From contig JAXLSU010000007.1 of the NCBI GenBank assembly GCA_046330455.1, positions 138,660 through 202,659 on the forward strand: a stretch of DNA of 64,000 nt, written 5' to 3'. Source of the DNA: CAVQXR01 sp046330455 (GTDB lineage: Bacteria; Actinomycetota; Thermoleophilia; Gaiellales; Gaiellaceae). Position 1 is the stretch's first letter. Each line of letters opens with the position of its first letter. The notes under the pieces were generated by a model. It had not been told where the DNA came from, made no database searches, and saw only the letters and a program-made list of their open reading frames with translations. The translations under genes were made by a program, and so were the position numbers. Shown piece after piece: positions 46,074-53,891 of the stretch.

Positions 46074-46343
46074 TCAGCTCTCGTCGTCTTCCTCTTCGCC
46101 GCGCTCGCGCCAGTCCTCCTCGGTGAGCCCCCGCGGCGGCCAGTCGGGCTCCGGCGCGTCGCAGCGGCTCGTGCAGTGGAGGGAAGCGACGTTCTGCATC
46201 GGGATCAGGATGTGTCCATTGAGCTCGATGTGCACCACCTCCTCGATCAGGCAGTACGCGGTGAGGACGCCTTCCTGGTACTCGCCGCCGAACAGGGCCA
46301 CCTCGACCGGCTCGCCCTTGTACTTGTTGGTGTAGTCCTCCAC
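46074..46343 (-). CDS. Small Sm/Hfq-like protein (tentative)
   Basis: 89 residues. The first 55 (GEPVEVALFGGEYQEGVL then IELNGHILIPMQNVASLHC) follow the Sm fold pattern: a strand with a hydrophobic-x-G turn, a G-hydrophobic second strand, and a second motif ending I-P-x-x-x-V-x-S-I, comparable with Hfq VSIYLVNGIKLQG and YKHAISTVV. The last 30 residues are acidic (ending EEEDDES). GTG start 6 bases after a TAGACT box on the minus strand. It could equally be an unrelated small beta-barrel; RNA binding is not shown. Confidence 0.55.
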   Translation of the reverse strand: MEDYTNKYKGEPVEVALFGGEYQEGVLTAYCLIEEVVHIELNGHILIPMQNVASLHCTSRCDAPEPDWPPRGLTEEDWRERGEEEDDES

Positions 46344-46442
46344 GCCCGGAGTCTACTCCTCGAACTCTCGCCGACCCGTGACGGCTCCCGTGCGAAACGC
46401 GCACGCCGGAGCACCGGTCGTCCGGCCTCGACCCACGGCGGC

Positions 46443-47015
46443 TCACTCCGCGCGCGTCAGGGCTCCGTTCTCGACGCAGACCACTGACAGGCCGGCGTTG
46501 GCGACCGTCGGATGCAGGCGCCGGTACTCCTGGAACGAGAGGCCGGAGGCCGCCGCGAGGACCCCGCGGATGGCGGCTCCGTGGGAGACGACGAGCACCC
46601 GCTCGCCCGGATGCCCGGACGCAACGGCGAGAACGGCCGAGACCAGGCGAACGCCCATCTCCGCATAGCTCTCGCCGCCCGACCAGGCCTTCTCCCCGGC
46701 CTTCCAGCGCTCGAGCGCGGCGGGTTCGATCTCGGTGTGGAGCCTGCCCGACCAGGATCCGCAGTCCACCTCCCGCAGATCGCGGCGTGCGGTGACCGTG
46801 AGCGCCCGCCGCGAGGCGACGGCACGCGCGGTGTCGAGCGCCCGGCGTAGATCGCTCGAGTAGACGGCGTCGAGCAGGTGGGTGTCGAGTCGCCGGGCGA
46901 GCTCCTCGGCCTGGGCGCGGCCCCGGTCGGTGAGCGGGCGATCTGCGTGCCCTTGCCAGCGCTGCTCGACGTTCCAGTCGCTCTCGCCGTGTCGGGCGAG
47001 CAGGATCGTCGTCAC
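46443..47015 (-). CDS. Histidine phosphatase (phosphoglycerate mutase-like)
   Basis: 190-residue member of the branch of small phosphatases acting on sugar phosphates, cobalamin precursors and the like. Catalytic RHGESDWN at the N-terminus, GHADRPLTDRGRAQAEELARRL, SSDLRRALDTA, the acidic/Arg region LREVDCGSWSGR and the second catalytic His in VLVVSHGAAIRGVL. The GTG start at 47015 is 7 bases from a TACGAT box shared with the divergent SDR gene. Substrate not predictable. Confidence 0.9.
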   Translation of the reverse strand: MTTILLARHGESDWNVEQRWQGHADRPLTDRGRAQAEELARRLDTHLLDAVYSSDLRRALDTARAVASRRALTVTARRDLREVDCGSWSGRLHTEIEPAALERWKAGEKAWSGGESYAEMGVRLVSAVLAVASGHPGERVLVVSHGAAIRGVLAAASGLSFQEYRRLHPTVANAGLSVVCVENGALTRAE

Positions 47016-47021
47016 GACGGC

Positions 47022-47028
47022 TATCGTA
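47022..47028. promoter_or_regulatory. Overlapping divergent -10 elements
   Basis: The 7-base string tatcgta contains TATCGT on the plus strand (10 bases before the SDR ATG at 47038) and TACGAT on the minus strand (7 bases before the phosphatase GTG at 47015). Only 22 bases separate the two start codons, so both genes would be leaderless or nearly so and cannot be transcribed from it at the same time. Confidence 0.55.
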
Positions 47029-47037
47029 CGCGCGGCC

Positions 47038-47823
47038 ATGGACCTGGGGCTCGCCGATCGCATCTGCCTGCTCACCGGCTCGACCGCCGGAATCGGCCTC
47101 GAGACGGCGCGCCTCCTCGTCGTCGAGGGCGCGAGAGTCGCCGTCTGCGGGCGCGATCGAGCCCGTGTCGAGGCCGCGCGGGCCGAGACCGGGGCGGCGC
47201 TCGGGCTCCCTACCGACCTGTCGAGGCCCGAAGCGCCCGCGGAGCTCGTCGCTCGCATCGAGGAGGCCCTCGGGCCGGTCGACGTGCTCGTCAACAACGT
47301 CGGCGTCGCCCATCAGCGCGGCTTCGAGGAGCTCACCGAGGACGACTGGGAATCCCTCTGGCAGCTCAACGTGATGAGCTACGTCCGCACGATCCAGGCC
47401 GTGCTTCCGGGCATGAAGGAGCGGGGCTACGGTCGCATCGTCAACGTCAGCTCCACGGCCGGGAAGCGCCCGTCGACCGGGATGCCGGACTACTCGGTGA
47501 CGAAGGCCGCCGTTCTCTCGCTCTCCCGGCTCGTCGCCGACATCACGGCGAAGCACGGGATCTGCGTGAACGCCGTCTGCCCCGGGCCCACGCTCTCGCC
47601 GGCGTGGATAGGGGGCGGCGGTCTTGCCGACCAGCTCGCAGCGAAGACGGGGAAGTCCCGAGACGAGGTCCTCGGCGACGTCGGGAAGAGCCGACCCCTC
47701 GGCCGGATGGCGGAGCCGGCGGAGATCGCGAACGTCGTCGCGTTCCTGTGCTCCGATCGGGCGAGCTACGTCACCGGCGCCGCCTGGAGCGCCGACGGCG
47801 GCACCGTCCCGATCATCATCTGA
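47038..47823 (+). CDS. Short-chain dehydrogenase/reductase
   Basis: 261-residue classical SDR. Cofactor loop TGSTAGIGLE, CGRDRARVEAARAE (the Arg suggests NADP(H)), VNNVGVAHQRGF, catalytic Ser in VNVSSTAGKRP, YSVTKAAVLSLSR with Tyr/Lys, PGPTLSPAW, and a C-terminal RMAEPAEIANVVAFLCSDRASYVTGAAWSADGG. It resembles 3-oxoacyl-ACP reductase-like enzymes of catabolic loci; substrate unknown. Downstream lie gene fragments and a palindrome. Confidence 0.92.
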   Translation: MDLGLADRICLLTGSTAGIGLETARLLVVEGARVAVCGRDRARVEAARAETGAALGLPTDLSRPEAPAELVARIEEALGPVDVLVNNVGVAHQRGFEELTEDDWESLWQLNVMSYVRTIQAVLPGMKERGYGRIVNVSSTAGKRPSTGMPDYSVTKAAVLSLSRLVADITAKHGICVNAVCPGPTLSPAWIGGGGLADQLAAKTGKSRDEVLGDVGKSRPLGRMAEPAEIANVVAFLCSDRASYVTGAAWSADGGTVPIII

Positions 47824-47867
47824 GCCCGGCGCCGGCATCCCTTCCGACGGACTGAACACGGAGCCCG

Positions 47868-47993
47868 GTGCGGATCGAACCCGTGCGGGCCGAGGAGCGT
47901 CGGTTGCGCGCGGGCGAGAAGGTGATCCGGGAGGGCATCGGGGACGGGATGTTCTCCGTGGTGGAGTCGGGCGAGGTGGCAGAACCGCCGTAG
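47868..47993 (+). pseudogene. Fragment of a cyclic-nucleotide-binding domain
   Basis: GTG-initiated 41-codon frame reading LRAGEKVIREGIGDGMFSVVESGEVAEPP, the first beta strands of a CRP-like cNMP-binding domain (usual form LxAGExIxxxGDxGDxMFxVxSGxVE). It stops where the palindrome at 47990 begins; the TAG stop is part of the palindrome. The remainder of the domain is not found downstream. Most likely a gene truncated by, or left beside, the repeat. Confidence 0.55.
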
Positions 47994-48018
47994 GGGCCGG
48001 AGCTCATCCGGCCCCTAC
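47990..48018. repeat. Dispersed palindrome, copy 3
   Basis: 29-base perfect palindrome apart from the central three bases: gtaggggccggag-ctc-atccggcccctac (one A/G mismatch next to the loop). Near-identical to 22767-22793. Lies at the end of the cNMP-domain fragment. The rest of 47824-48152 (before the next minus-strand gene) shows nothing else recognisable. Confidence 0.6.
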
Positions 48019-48152
48019 GACAACGCCCGCCGGAACGTGGACGACCCGATCCCGACCGACTCCCACAGGTCACCGCAGCGACCGGGGTGAGAGCCGGCAC
48101 CGGCCGCTGCACCCGGTGGTCCAGACGGTCATCGTCGACCCCGGCCGCAGCC

Positions 48153-48692
48153 TCAGCGGGCCGCGACCTGCAGCGCCTCGATGAGCTCGCCGGCACGTAC
48201 CTGCTTCACGGCCTTGACGCTCGCCTGAGCGCGTCCATATGCGGGTAGCGTTCCCGGCGCGGCGACACAGCTCACGTACACGCTGATCGATGCCGACGAG
48301 GGCCCGGCATTCGCCAGGACGATCCCCCAGGTCGTGTCGTCCTTCGGGAACGTGTCGAGTGCCAGAACGAGCGTGTTCTCCGCGTGCCTGTAGCCGCCGG
48401 AGACGGCGCGCTCGCCCGCTTCGCAGCGTGCCTCCACGTACGCCCCCTGGTCTGCCGGGAGGGTCACGGTGCCCACCCTGGTCGCGACGAGTGCGGGGCC
48501 CGGCTCTGCCGCTCCCTGATCGACGACCTGGTCGAGTGTCTTGCCGCTGAGCTTCTTCGCGTTGTCGGCCGACAGCGCGCGCTTCGCGAGCGGCACCGCG
48601 GTGACGGCGCCCGCCGCGCCGCCGAGCGCGAAGAACAGCGCGATCATCGCGACGACCATCGCGGGGCTCGGATGACGGATTCGGTTCCACAT
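48153..48692 (-). CDS. Secreted/anchored protein of a Thermoleophilia-type family
   Basis: 179 residues. N-terminal RHPSPAMVVAMIALFFALGGAAGA is a membrane anchor or signal sequence, followed by AKRALSADNAKKLSGKTLDQVV, a helical linker seen in many Thermoleophilia paralogs, then a beta-rich C-terminal domain with two Cys (ARCEAGERAVSGGY, SVYVSCVA). Function unknown. A strong ggaagggag ribosome-binding site precedes the ATG. The domain after the linker is probably an extracellular jelly-roll or Ig-like fold. Confidence 0.75.
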   Translation of the reverse strand: MWNRIRHPSPAMVVAMIALFFALGGAAGAVTAVPLAKRALSADNAKKLSGKTLDQVVDQGAAEPGPALVATRVGTVTLPADQGAYVEARCEAGERAVSGGYRHAENTLVLALDTFPKDDTTWGIVLANAGPSSASISVYVSCVAAPGTLPAYGRAQASVKAVKQVRAGELIEALQVAAR

Positions 48693-48711
48693 GATCTCTC
48701 TCCCTTCCTGG

Positions 48712-48811
48712 TCGGCTGGTACGGGGCGATGTTGTTGTGGTTGGTGCAGAACACGTTGCCCGGGTCGTACCGACGCTCGAGCTCGACGAGTCAGCCGTAG
48801 AGCCTGGTCAT
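48712..48811 (-). pseudogene. C-terminal remnant of a BBE-type FAD oxidase
   Basis: On the minus strand, after a strong gaggaggtgacc site, the frame reads MTRLYG, a TGA stop, then LVELERRYDPGNVFCTNHNNIAPYQP. The second part is the hallmark end of berberine-bridge-enzyme-type oxidases (usual form RLVELKRRYDPxNxFRLNQNIxP). No FAD-binding domain is found upstream. A relic, with its last codons running into the leader of the 48153-48692 gene. Confidence 0.6.
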
Positions 48812-48889
48812 GGTCACCTCCTCGACGGTTGGTCGACTGGAAGCCCAGGGCCGCTTGCGCGGTCGGCGACGGTTTCTCGTTCTCCTGTC

Positions 48890-49189
48890 TCAGTGCCGGC
48901 GCCGGGTCACGAATACCGAGGCGTACGAGCCGACGAGCATGGCGAGGCCGGCCGTGACGACCCCGGCGACGATCGCGCCGTCGACGCCGCCGCCTGCGAA
49001 GTACCAGACGAGTGCGCCGAGCCCGGCGATCAGCACGACCGTCAGGAACGTCAGCAGGGCCAGGCTCGGCGAGCAGCGTGCGGTCTGGCTGTCGCTCGCG
49101 CGCTCGGCCGTCTCCACGGACATCCGTGGCGTGAACGGGGCTATCGTCGGGTCGGTGGTGGATCGTGTCTCGAGAACGGAGACGGCCAT
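48890..49189 (-). CDS. Small membrane protein with two helices
   Basis: 99 residues: a hydrophilic, Thr/Ser-rich N-terminus (MAVSVLETRSTTDPTIAPFT) then two transmembrane helices (LALLTFLTVVLIAGLGALVWYF and GAIVAGVVTAGLAMLVGSYASVFV) and a basic end (TRRRH). An aaagga ribosome-binding site lies upstream of the ATG at 49189, which excludes longer frames. No family recognised. Confidence 0.6.
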   Translation of the reverse strand: MAVSVLETRSTTDPTIAPFTPRMSVETAERASDSQTARCSPSLALLTFLTVVLIAGLGALVWYFAGGGVDGAIVAGVVTAGLAMLVGSYASVFVTRRRH

Positions 49190-49506
49190 TTCGGGGTCCT
49201 TTCTGCTCGCTCTGGTCTGAGCGGATGGTCGGCCCCGGGGATTACCGCGGCCTTTCCGACCGCTTGCAGGCACTTGCAGACCGCAAACTCACGCCGGCCG
49301 CTAACCGCGGCCCAACCCTCCGATCACGGCGCGGAAACGTCAGCGACCGCGCGTCGAGCGAGAAGCCGGGTCTGCCCGGCCTCGGGTCGGCTGCCGACCA
49401 TTCCTGTGAGGCCGGCCGAAGGCGAGGCCGTTCTCGGTGCCGAATCCTTACGCCTGGGGGACACCGACAGCGGTCGTGAAGGTGCCGCGTCGTCGCGCGC
49501 TACGAC
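49190..49506. other. Gene-free stretch
   Basis: 317 bases with no coherent frame, RNA gene or long repeat. A short inverted segment (gcaggcacttgcagaccgc) near 49265 and a lower GC patch at 49530-49555 (tgatgtcataatggttacaag) just beyond it are the only noticeable features; the latter could be a promoter on either strand. Confidence 0.35.
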
Positions 49507-49960
49507 CTACGGCACCGTGCATTCTGTCGAGCTGATGTCATAATGGTTACAAGCTCGTACCGTTCCCCTCGCCGAGGTGCTGCGCCTCTCCGGGCAGACC
49601 GCCGAGGCGCTCGAGCAGGCGATCGCCCCTCGAAGACCGCAGGGGCGCGCGCCGAGTTCGAGCCGCTCCGGGGCTGAGCGCTCAGACGTCGTCGAAGCAC
49701 GGCGCAGCCCGAGCATGGGGACGGGGCCGATCTGGAAGACACGGACGAAGACCGCCGGCGGCTGCCCGCGAACGAACAGCGCGGTACGCTCGCCCGGGCG
49801 GTAGCTCCCACGCGCGAAGTACGCCTCGACGATGCGGCCCGCGGGCACCTCCGACGCAGCCGGGGAGATCCTCGTCCAACCGGCCGGGCCGCTGAGCAGG
49901 AGCGCCGCCGGCCCGGCGCCGGTCGATGCGGGCGAGTGCCGGCGCTCGCAGGATGTCCCG
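49507..49960 (-). pseudogene. Possible remnant of a secreted protein
   Basis: A minus-strand frame contains AGWTRISPAASEVPAGRIVE, AYFARGSYRPGERTALFV and AVFVRVFQIGPV. This looks like the first beta domain of exported proteins related to the large subunit of N,N-dimethylformamidase. There is no good start codon or signal peptide, and the frame soon loses protein character after RVFQIGPV. Probably a fragment. Weak evidence. Confidence 0.3.
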
Positions 49961-49980
49961 CGAGCCGTTATACCGAGAGG

Positions 49981-50751
49981 ATGGAAGCTGCACGCATGCC
50001 GGCCGCCGGGCACGAGGTCGTGCTGACGGTCGACGTGGAGTGGGCGCACCCCGAGGTGCTCGGCGACGTCGTATCGGCTCTCGACGAGCGTGGCCTGCGC
50101 GCGACGTTCTTCTGTACGCACGACGGCATCTCGGTGCCCGGCCACGAGCGTGCCCTCCATCCGAACTTCCGTCGCCACGACGACGCGGGCCGCGGCGACG
50201 GCGCTGTTCGTGCGCCCGAGACCGATACCGAGTACTACCGGCGAGTCGTGTCGACGACGCACGCGTTCTGCCCCGAGGCCGTCGGCGTGCGCTCCCACAG
50301 CCTGTTCTTCGACCGAGACCTCCTGTCCGTGTACCGCGCGGAGGGCCTCCAGTACGAGAGCAGCACCTTCCTGCCGCTCACGCACGGCCTCGGGCCGGTC
50401 TGGCTCGGCTCCGACATCCTCGAGCTACCGCTCTACTACATGGATCACTGGGACCTGGTCGACGGGGTGACCGGGTTCGACCTGCAGGCCCTCCGGCTCG
50501 AGGAGCCGGGCCTCAAGCTCGTGGACTTCCACCCGAACCTCGTGTACCTGAATGCGATGACGCACCGGGACTACCTGGACTCCAAGCCGCGCTACCGGGA
50601 CCCCGAGTGGCTTCGCCGTAGTCGGCGGCGTGGCCGCGGCGTGAGGACGCTCTTCCACGAGCTCCTCGACTGGCTGGCCGAGCGGCCCCCACCGCCCGTG
50701 CTCGGCGAGCTGAACGAGCGTGCTCGGACCGGGCTGGAGGAACGCGCGTGA
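49981..50751 (+). CDS. Polysaccharide-deacetylase-like protein (NodB fold)
   Basis: 256 residues. EVVLTVDVEWAHPEVLGDVVSALDERGLRATFFCTHDG has the NodB start (TxDVE-type Asp/Glu metal site and RATFF), with VGVRSHSLFFDRDLL and VDFHPNLVYLN later, typical of carbohydrate deacetylases in surface-sugar clusters. First gene of a tightly coupled seven-gene operon. ATG at 49981 lies 6 bases after a TATACC box, so a leaderless start is likely. The stop overlaps the next gene by 4 bases. Substrate unknown. Confidence 0.75.
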   Translation: MEAARMPAAGHEVVLTVDVEWAHPEVLGDVVSALDERGLRATFFCTHDGISVPGHERALHPNFRRHDDAGRGDGAVRAPETDTEYYRRVVSTTHAFCPEAVGVRSHSLFFDRDLLSVYRAEGLQYESSTFLPLTHGLGPVWLGSDILELPLYYMDHWDLVDGVTGFDLQALRLEEPGLKLVDFHPNLVYLNAMTHRDYLDSKPRYRDPEWLRRSRRRGRGVRTLFHELLDWLAERPPPPVLGELNERARTGLEERA

Positions 50752-51221
50752 TCGCCGCCGACGTCCGGCTCGGGACCGGGGTCGTCGTCCACCACCCCGA
50801 CCTCGTCAACCTCTACGGCTGCGTGATCGGCGACGAGACGCGGATCGGGCCGTTCGTCGAGATCCAGGCAGGCGCCTCCATCGGTCGCCGTTGCAAGATC
50901 TCGAGTCACACGTTCATCTGCACCGGTACTACGATCGAAGATGAGGTGTTCGTCGGTCACGGCGTCATGTTCGCGAATGACCGCCTCCCGCGAGCCACCG
51001 ATGCGGCAGGCGAGCTCCAGCGTGCCGGGGACTGGGAGCTCCTGCCCGTCCTCGTCAGACGTGGCGCGACCATCGGGAGCAACGCGACGATTCTCGGCGG
51101 CGTCACGATCGGCGAGGCGGCGATGGTCGGCGCCGGTGCCGTCGTCACTCGCGATGTGTCCGCTCACGAGGTGGTCGCGGGCGTGCCGGCGCGACACCTC
51201 GGAGACATGCGATCGCGATGA
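50748..51221 (+). CDS. Left-handed beta-helix acyltransferase, WbpD/WlbB-like
   Basis: 157 residues of hexapeptide repeats ([LIV]-G-x4): VRLGTGVVVHHPDLVNLYGCVIG, TRIGPFVEIQAGASIG, SSHTFICTGTTIEDEVFVGHGVMFANDRLPRA, ATIGSNATILGGVTIGEAAMVGAGAVVTRDV and VVAGVPAR. The FANDRLPRA segment is characteristic of the WbpD/WlbB 3-N-acetyltransferases of UDP-GlcNAc(3NH2)A synthesis. Both ends overlap neighbours as 4-base couplings (GTGA start, ATGA end). Acetyl-CoA is the likely donor. Confidence 0.85.
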   Translation: MIAADVRLGTGVVVHHPDLVNLYGCVIGDETRIGPFVEIQAGASIGRRCKISSHTFICTGTTIEDEVFVGHGVMFANDRLPRATDAAGELQRAGDWELLPVLVRRGATIGSNATILGGVTIGEAAMVGAGAVVTRDVSAHEVVAGVPARHLGDMRSR

Positions 51222-52270
51222 GCCACACATCTGGCCCGGTGCGGCCCGGCGCGGCCGAGCGCCCGCTCGACGTCGGGGTGATCGGGTTCGGCTACTGGGG
51301 CCCGAAGCTCGTCCGAAATCTCGCGGCGATCCCCGGCTGCAGGATGTGCTGTATCTGCGATCGCGCGCCCGAGCGACTGGCGGCGGCGATGCGCGCGCAC
51401 CCGGGCGTCGCTCTCTCGGCCTCGGCAGACGAGCTGCTCTCGAACGCCGAGCTCGACGCCGTCGTGATCGCGACGCCGGTCTCGACGCACTACCGCCTCA
51501 CGCTCGCCGCCCTGCGCTCCGGAAAGCACGTGTTCGTCGAGAAGCCGCTGGCCGGATCGACCGCGGAGGCGCGGCACCTCGTCGAGGAGGCCCGGTCACG
51601 CGGGTGCCTGCTCATGGTCGGGCACGTCTTCGTGTACGCGGCCGCTGTCCGTCGCGTACGTGAGATCCTTGCGTCGGAGCCGTTCGGCGAGCTCCTCTAC
51701 TACGATTCGGCCCGCCTGAACTCGATCCCTTACGAGCAGGACGTGAGCGTGCTCTGGGACCTCGCGGTGCACGATCTGTCGATTCTCGACTACCTCGTCG
51801 GGGAGCACCCGCGCGCGGTCTCGGCCACCGGGGTCAGCCATCGTGGCGACGGCCTCGAGAGCACCGCGTACCTGACCGTGTTCTACGACTCGGGCCTGCT
51901 CGCCCACGTGGGCGTGAACTGGCTCGCGCCTGAGAAGGTGCGACGAGCGCTGATCGGCGGCACCCGGCAGATGATCGTGTACGACGAGCTGGAGCCGATC
52001 GAGAAGCTCCGGGTCTTCGATCACGGTCTCACGTCGAACGGGCACGTCCCCGTCACGCCGGAGCACGTCCTCACGCAGCCGTGGGCGCCCGAGCTCGACC
52101 GGACCGAGGCTTTGCGTCGCGAGCTCGAGGACTTCGTCGAGGCGATCGGCTCGGGACGGGCTCCCACCGCCGACGGTGCCGCTGGCCTTCACGTCGTCGA
52201 GCTGCTCGAGGCCGCCGAACGCTCGCTTCGCGAGCGGGGTCGACCCGTCGAGCTCGGTCGCGATGGCTGA
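51218..52270 (+). CDS. Gfo/Idh/MocA-family dehydrogenase (WbpB/WlbA-like)
   Basis: 350 residues. NAD loop VIGFGYWGPKLVRNL, VVIATPVSTHYRLTLAALRSGKHVFVEKPLA with the conserved EKP Lys, GHVFVYAAAVRRVREIL, and LWDLAVHDLSILDYL with the catalytic Asp/His. It would oxidise the 3-OH of a UDP-N-acetyl-uronic acid so that the aminotransferase can act. Start and stop overlap neighbours; the next start codon lies 8 bases inside its 3' end. Confidence 0.88.
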   Translation: MSHTSGPVRPGAAERPLDVGVIGFGYWGPKLVRNLAAIPGCRMCCICDRAPERLAAAMRAHPGVALSASADELLSNAELDAVVIATPVSTHYRLTLAALRSGKHVFVEKPLAGSTAEARHLVEEARSRGCLLMVGHVFVYAAAVRRVREILASEPFGELLYYDSARLNSIPYEQDVSVLWDLAVHDLSILDYLVGEHPRAVSATGVSHRGDGLESTAYLTVFYDSGLLAHVGVNWLAPEKVRRALIGGTRQMIVYDELEPIEKLRVFDHGLTSNGHVPVTPEHVLTQPWAPELDRTEALRRELEDFVEAIGSGRAPTADGAAGLHVVELLEAAERSLRERGRPVELGRDG

Positions 52271-52932
52271 GGAGCTCGTGATCGTCGGCGCGGGGGGGTA
52301 GCGCGGGGGGCATCGTCGAGATCGTCGAGGAGATCAACCGTCGCGGGGAGCGCTGGCTCCTGCGAGGCTTCCTCGACGACGACCCCGAGAAGCAGGGGGG
52401 CTCGGTCGCCGGGTATCCGATCCTCGGGCCGCTCGAGCTCGTCGGGACTCTGGCGCGAACGTTCTTCGTGATCGGCATGGCGCACTACCGGCGGCCTCTG
52501 GTCCGGCAGGAGATCGTCGAGCGACTGGCCCTGCCCGTCGATCGGTACGCGACCCTCGTCCATGAATCGGCGTCCATCGCATCGGGGACCACGATCGGCG
52601 CCGGCACGATCGTGCAGCCGAACACCGTCGTGTGCCGCGGCGCCTCGGTCGGGAACCACGTGTTCATCGGCCCGCAGTGCACGGTCTCCCACGACGCCGC
52701 CGTCGAGGACTTCGCGACCCTAGCCGTCGGTGCGACGGTCTGCGGGGGAGCGCGCCTCGAGATCGGTGCGTATGCCGGCGCCCGCTCGGTGATCAGGGAC
52801 GGCGTCGTCGTCGGCACGGGTGCCGTGGTCGGGCTCGGGAGCGCGCTCTTCGGAGACCTGAAACCCGGTGCGGTCGCCGTCGGCTGCCCGGCCCGCGTGG
52901 TTCGGGAAGGCACCGGGGGCGGTTCCTCCTGA
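52263..52932 (+). CDS. NeuD-like sugar O/N-acyltransferase, frameshifted in a poly-G tract
   Basis: MAEELVIVGAGG in one frame is followed, one base out of phase, by GGIVEIVEEINRRGERWLLRGFLDDDPEKQG. The latter runs on to a full left-handed beta-helix (SASIASGTTIGAGTIVQPNTVV, VFIGPQCTVSHDAAVEDFATLAVG, GTGAVVGLGSALFGDLKPG, CPARVVREG). The break lies at 52296-52311 in a run of G bases. The intact protein would be about 220 residues, normal for PglD/NeuD. A shorter start (ATG 52468) would lack the N-terminal Rossmann part. Either a read error or a phase-variable/defective gene. Confidence 0.75.
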
Positions 52933-53891
52933 CCCGGTACCTGATCACAGGCGGCGCGGGACTCGTCGGCTCCCACATCGCCGACCTGCTCGTCAAGGAG
53001 CCGGGCGCGTCCGTCGTCGTGCTCGACGATCTCTCGCGCGGACGGCGCTCGAACCTCGACGCCGCGGCGAGGGCGGGTCGTGTCGAGCTCGTCGAGGGCG
53101 ACATCCTCGACCGTGCCTTGCTCGAGCGGCTGCTCGACGGGGTCGACCTCGTGTTCCACCAGGCGGCCGTGCGGATCACGCAGTGCGCGGAGAGCCCGCG
53201 TCTCGCGCTCGACGTGCTGGCGCGCGGCACCTTCGAGCTGCTGGACGCCTCCGTCGCTGCCGGCGTGCGCAAGGTCGTTGCCGCGTCCACGGCCTCCGTG
53301 TACGGCCTGGCCGACGAGTTCCCGACGAGCGAGCGTCACCACCCCTACAACGACACGACGGCCTACGGCGCTGCCAAGGCCTACGGCGAGGCGCTCCTGC
53401 GGAGCTTCCACGCGCTGTCCGGCCTCGACTTCGTCGTGCTCCGCTACTTCAACGTGTACGGGCCGCGCATGGACGTCCACGGTGCCTACACGGAGGTGCT
53501 GGTTCGCTGGATCGAGCGAATCGAGGCGGGTCTGCCCCCGATCGTGTTCGGGGACGGTCTCGACTCGATGGACTTCGTCCACGTCGAGGACGTGGCCCGT
53601 GCCAACGTGCTGGCGGCGCGCTCCGACCTCGCTGGCGAGGTCTTCAATGTCGGCAGCGGCGTGGAGACGACCCTGCTCGAACTGGCCGAGCTGCTGCTCG
53701 AGGTGATGGGTGCCGAGCTTCAGGTCGCTCATGCTCCGCCGAGGCCGGCTGCAGCGGTGACGCGACGCCTCGCCGACGTGGACAAGGCGCGCCGGCAGCT
53801 CGGGTTCGAGGCGAGTGTGGGCCTCGATGAGGGCCTGCGGGGCCTCGTTGCGTGGTGGCGATCGGGGGTCGGGGAGCCAGACCGTGCCTGA
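52929..53891 (+). CDS. NAD-dependent sugar-nucleotide epimerase/dehydratase (probable CTG start)
   Basis: Extended SDR of about 320 residues: YLITGGAGLVGSHIADLLVKE, LDDLSRGRRSNL, VFHQAAVRITQC, STASVYG, catalytic YGAAKAYGE, RYFNVYGPRMD and SMDFVHVEDVARANVLA. Acts on a UDP- or GDP-sugar (4-epimerase or 4,6-dehydratase type). No ATG, GTG or TTG exists ahead of the glycine-rich loop. The CTG at 52929 overlaps the upstream stop as CTGA and gives LTRYLITGGAG, the expected N-terminus. Stop overlaps the aminotransferase start by 8 bases. Confidence 0.9.
   Translation: MTRYLITGGAGLVGSHIADLLVKEPGASVVVLDDLSRGRRSNLDAAARAGRVELVEGDILDRALLERLLDGVDLVFHQAAVRITQCAESPRLALDVLARGTFELLDASVAAGVRKVVAASTASVYGLADEFPTSERHHPYNDTTAYGAAKAYGEALLRSFHALSGLDFVVLRYFNVYGPRMDVHGAYTEVLVRWIERIEAGLPPIVFGDGLDSMDFVHVEDVARANVLAARSDLAGEVFNVGSGVETTLLELAELLLEVMGAELQVAHAPPRPAAAVTRRLADVDKARRQLGFEASVGLDEGLRGLVAWWRSGVGEPDRA

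Noticed and set aside
46882..47037. N-terminal extension of the SDR frame
   Set aside because: It overlaps the divergent phosphatase gene, and the SDR fold begins at MDLGLADRICLLTG with its own promoter.
48790..48811. In-frame TGA in the BBE remnant as a selenocysteine codon
   Set aside because: Position is not a redox site in BBE enzymes, no SECIS-like hairpin follows, and only the extreme C-terminus of the gene is present.
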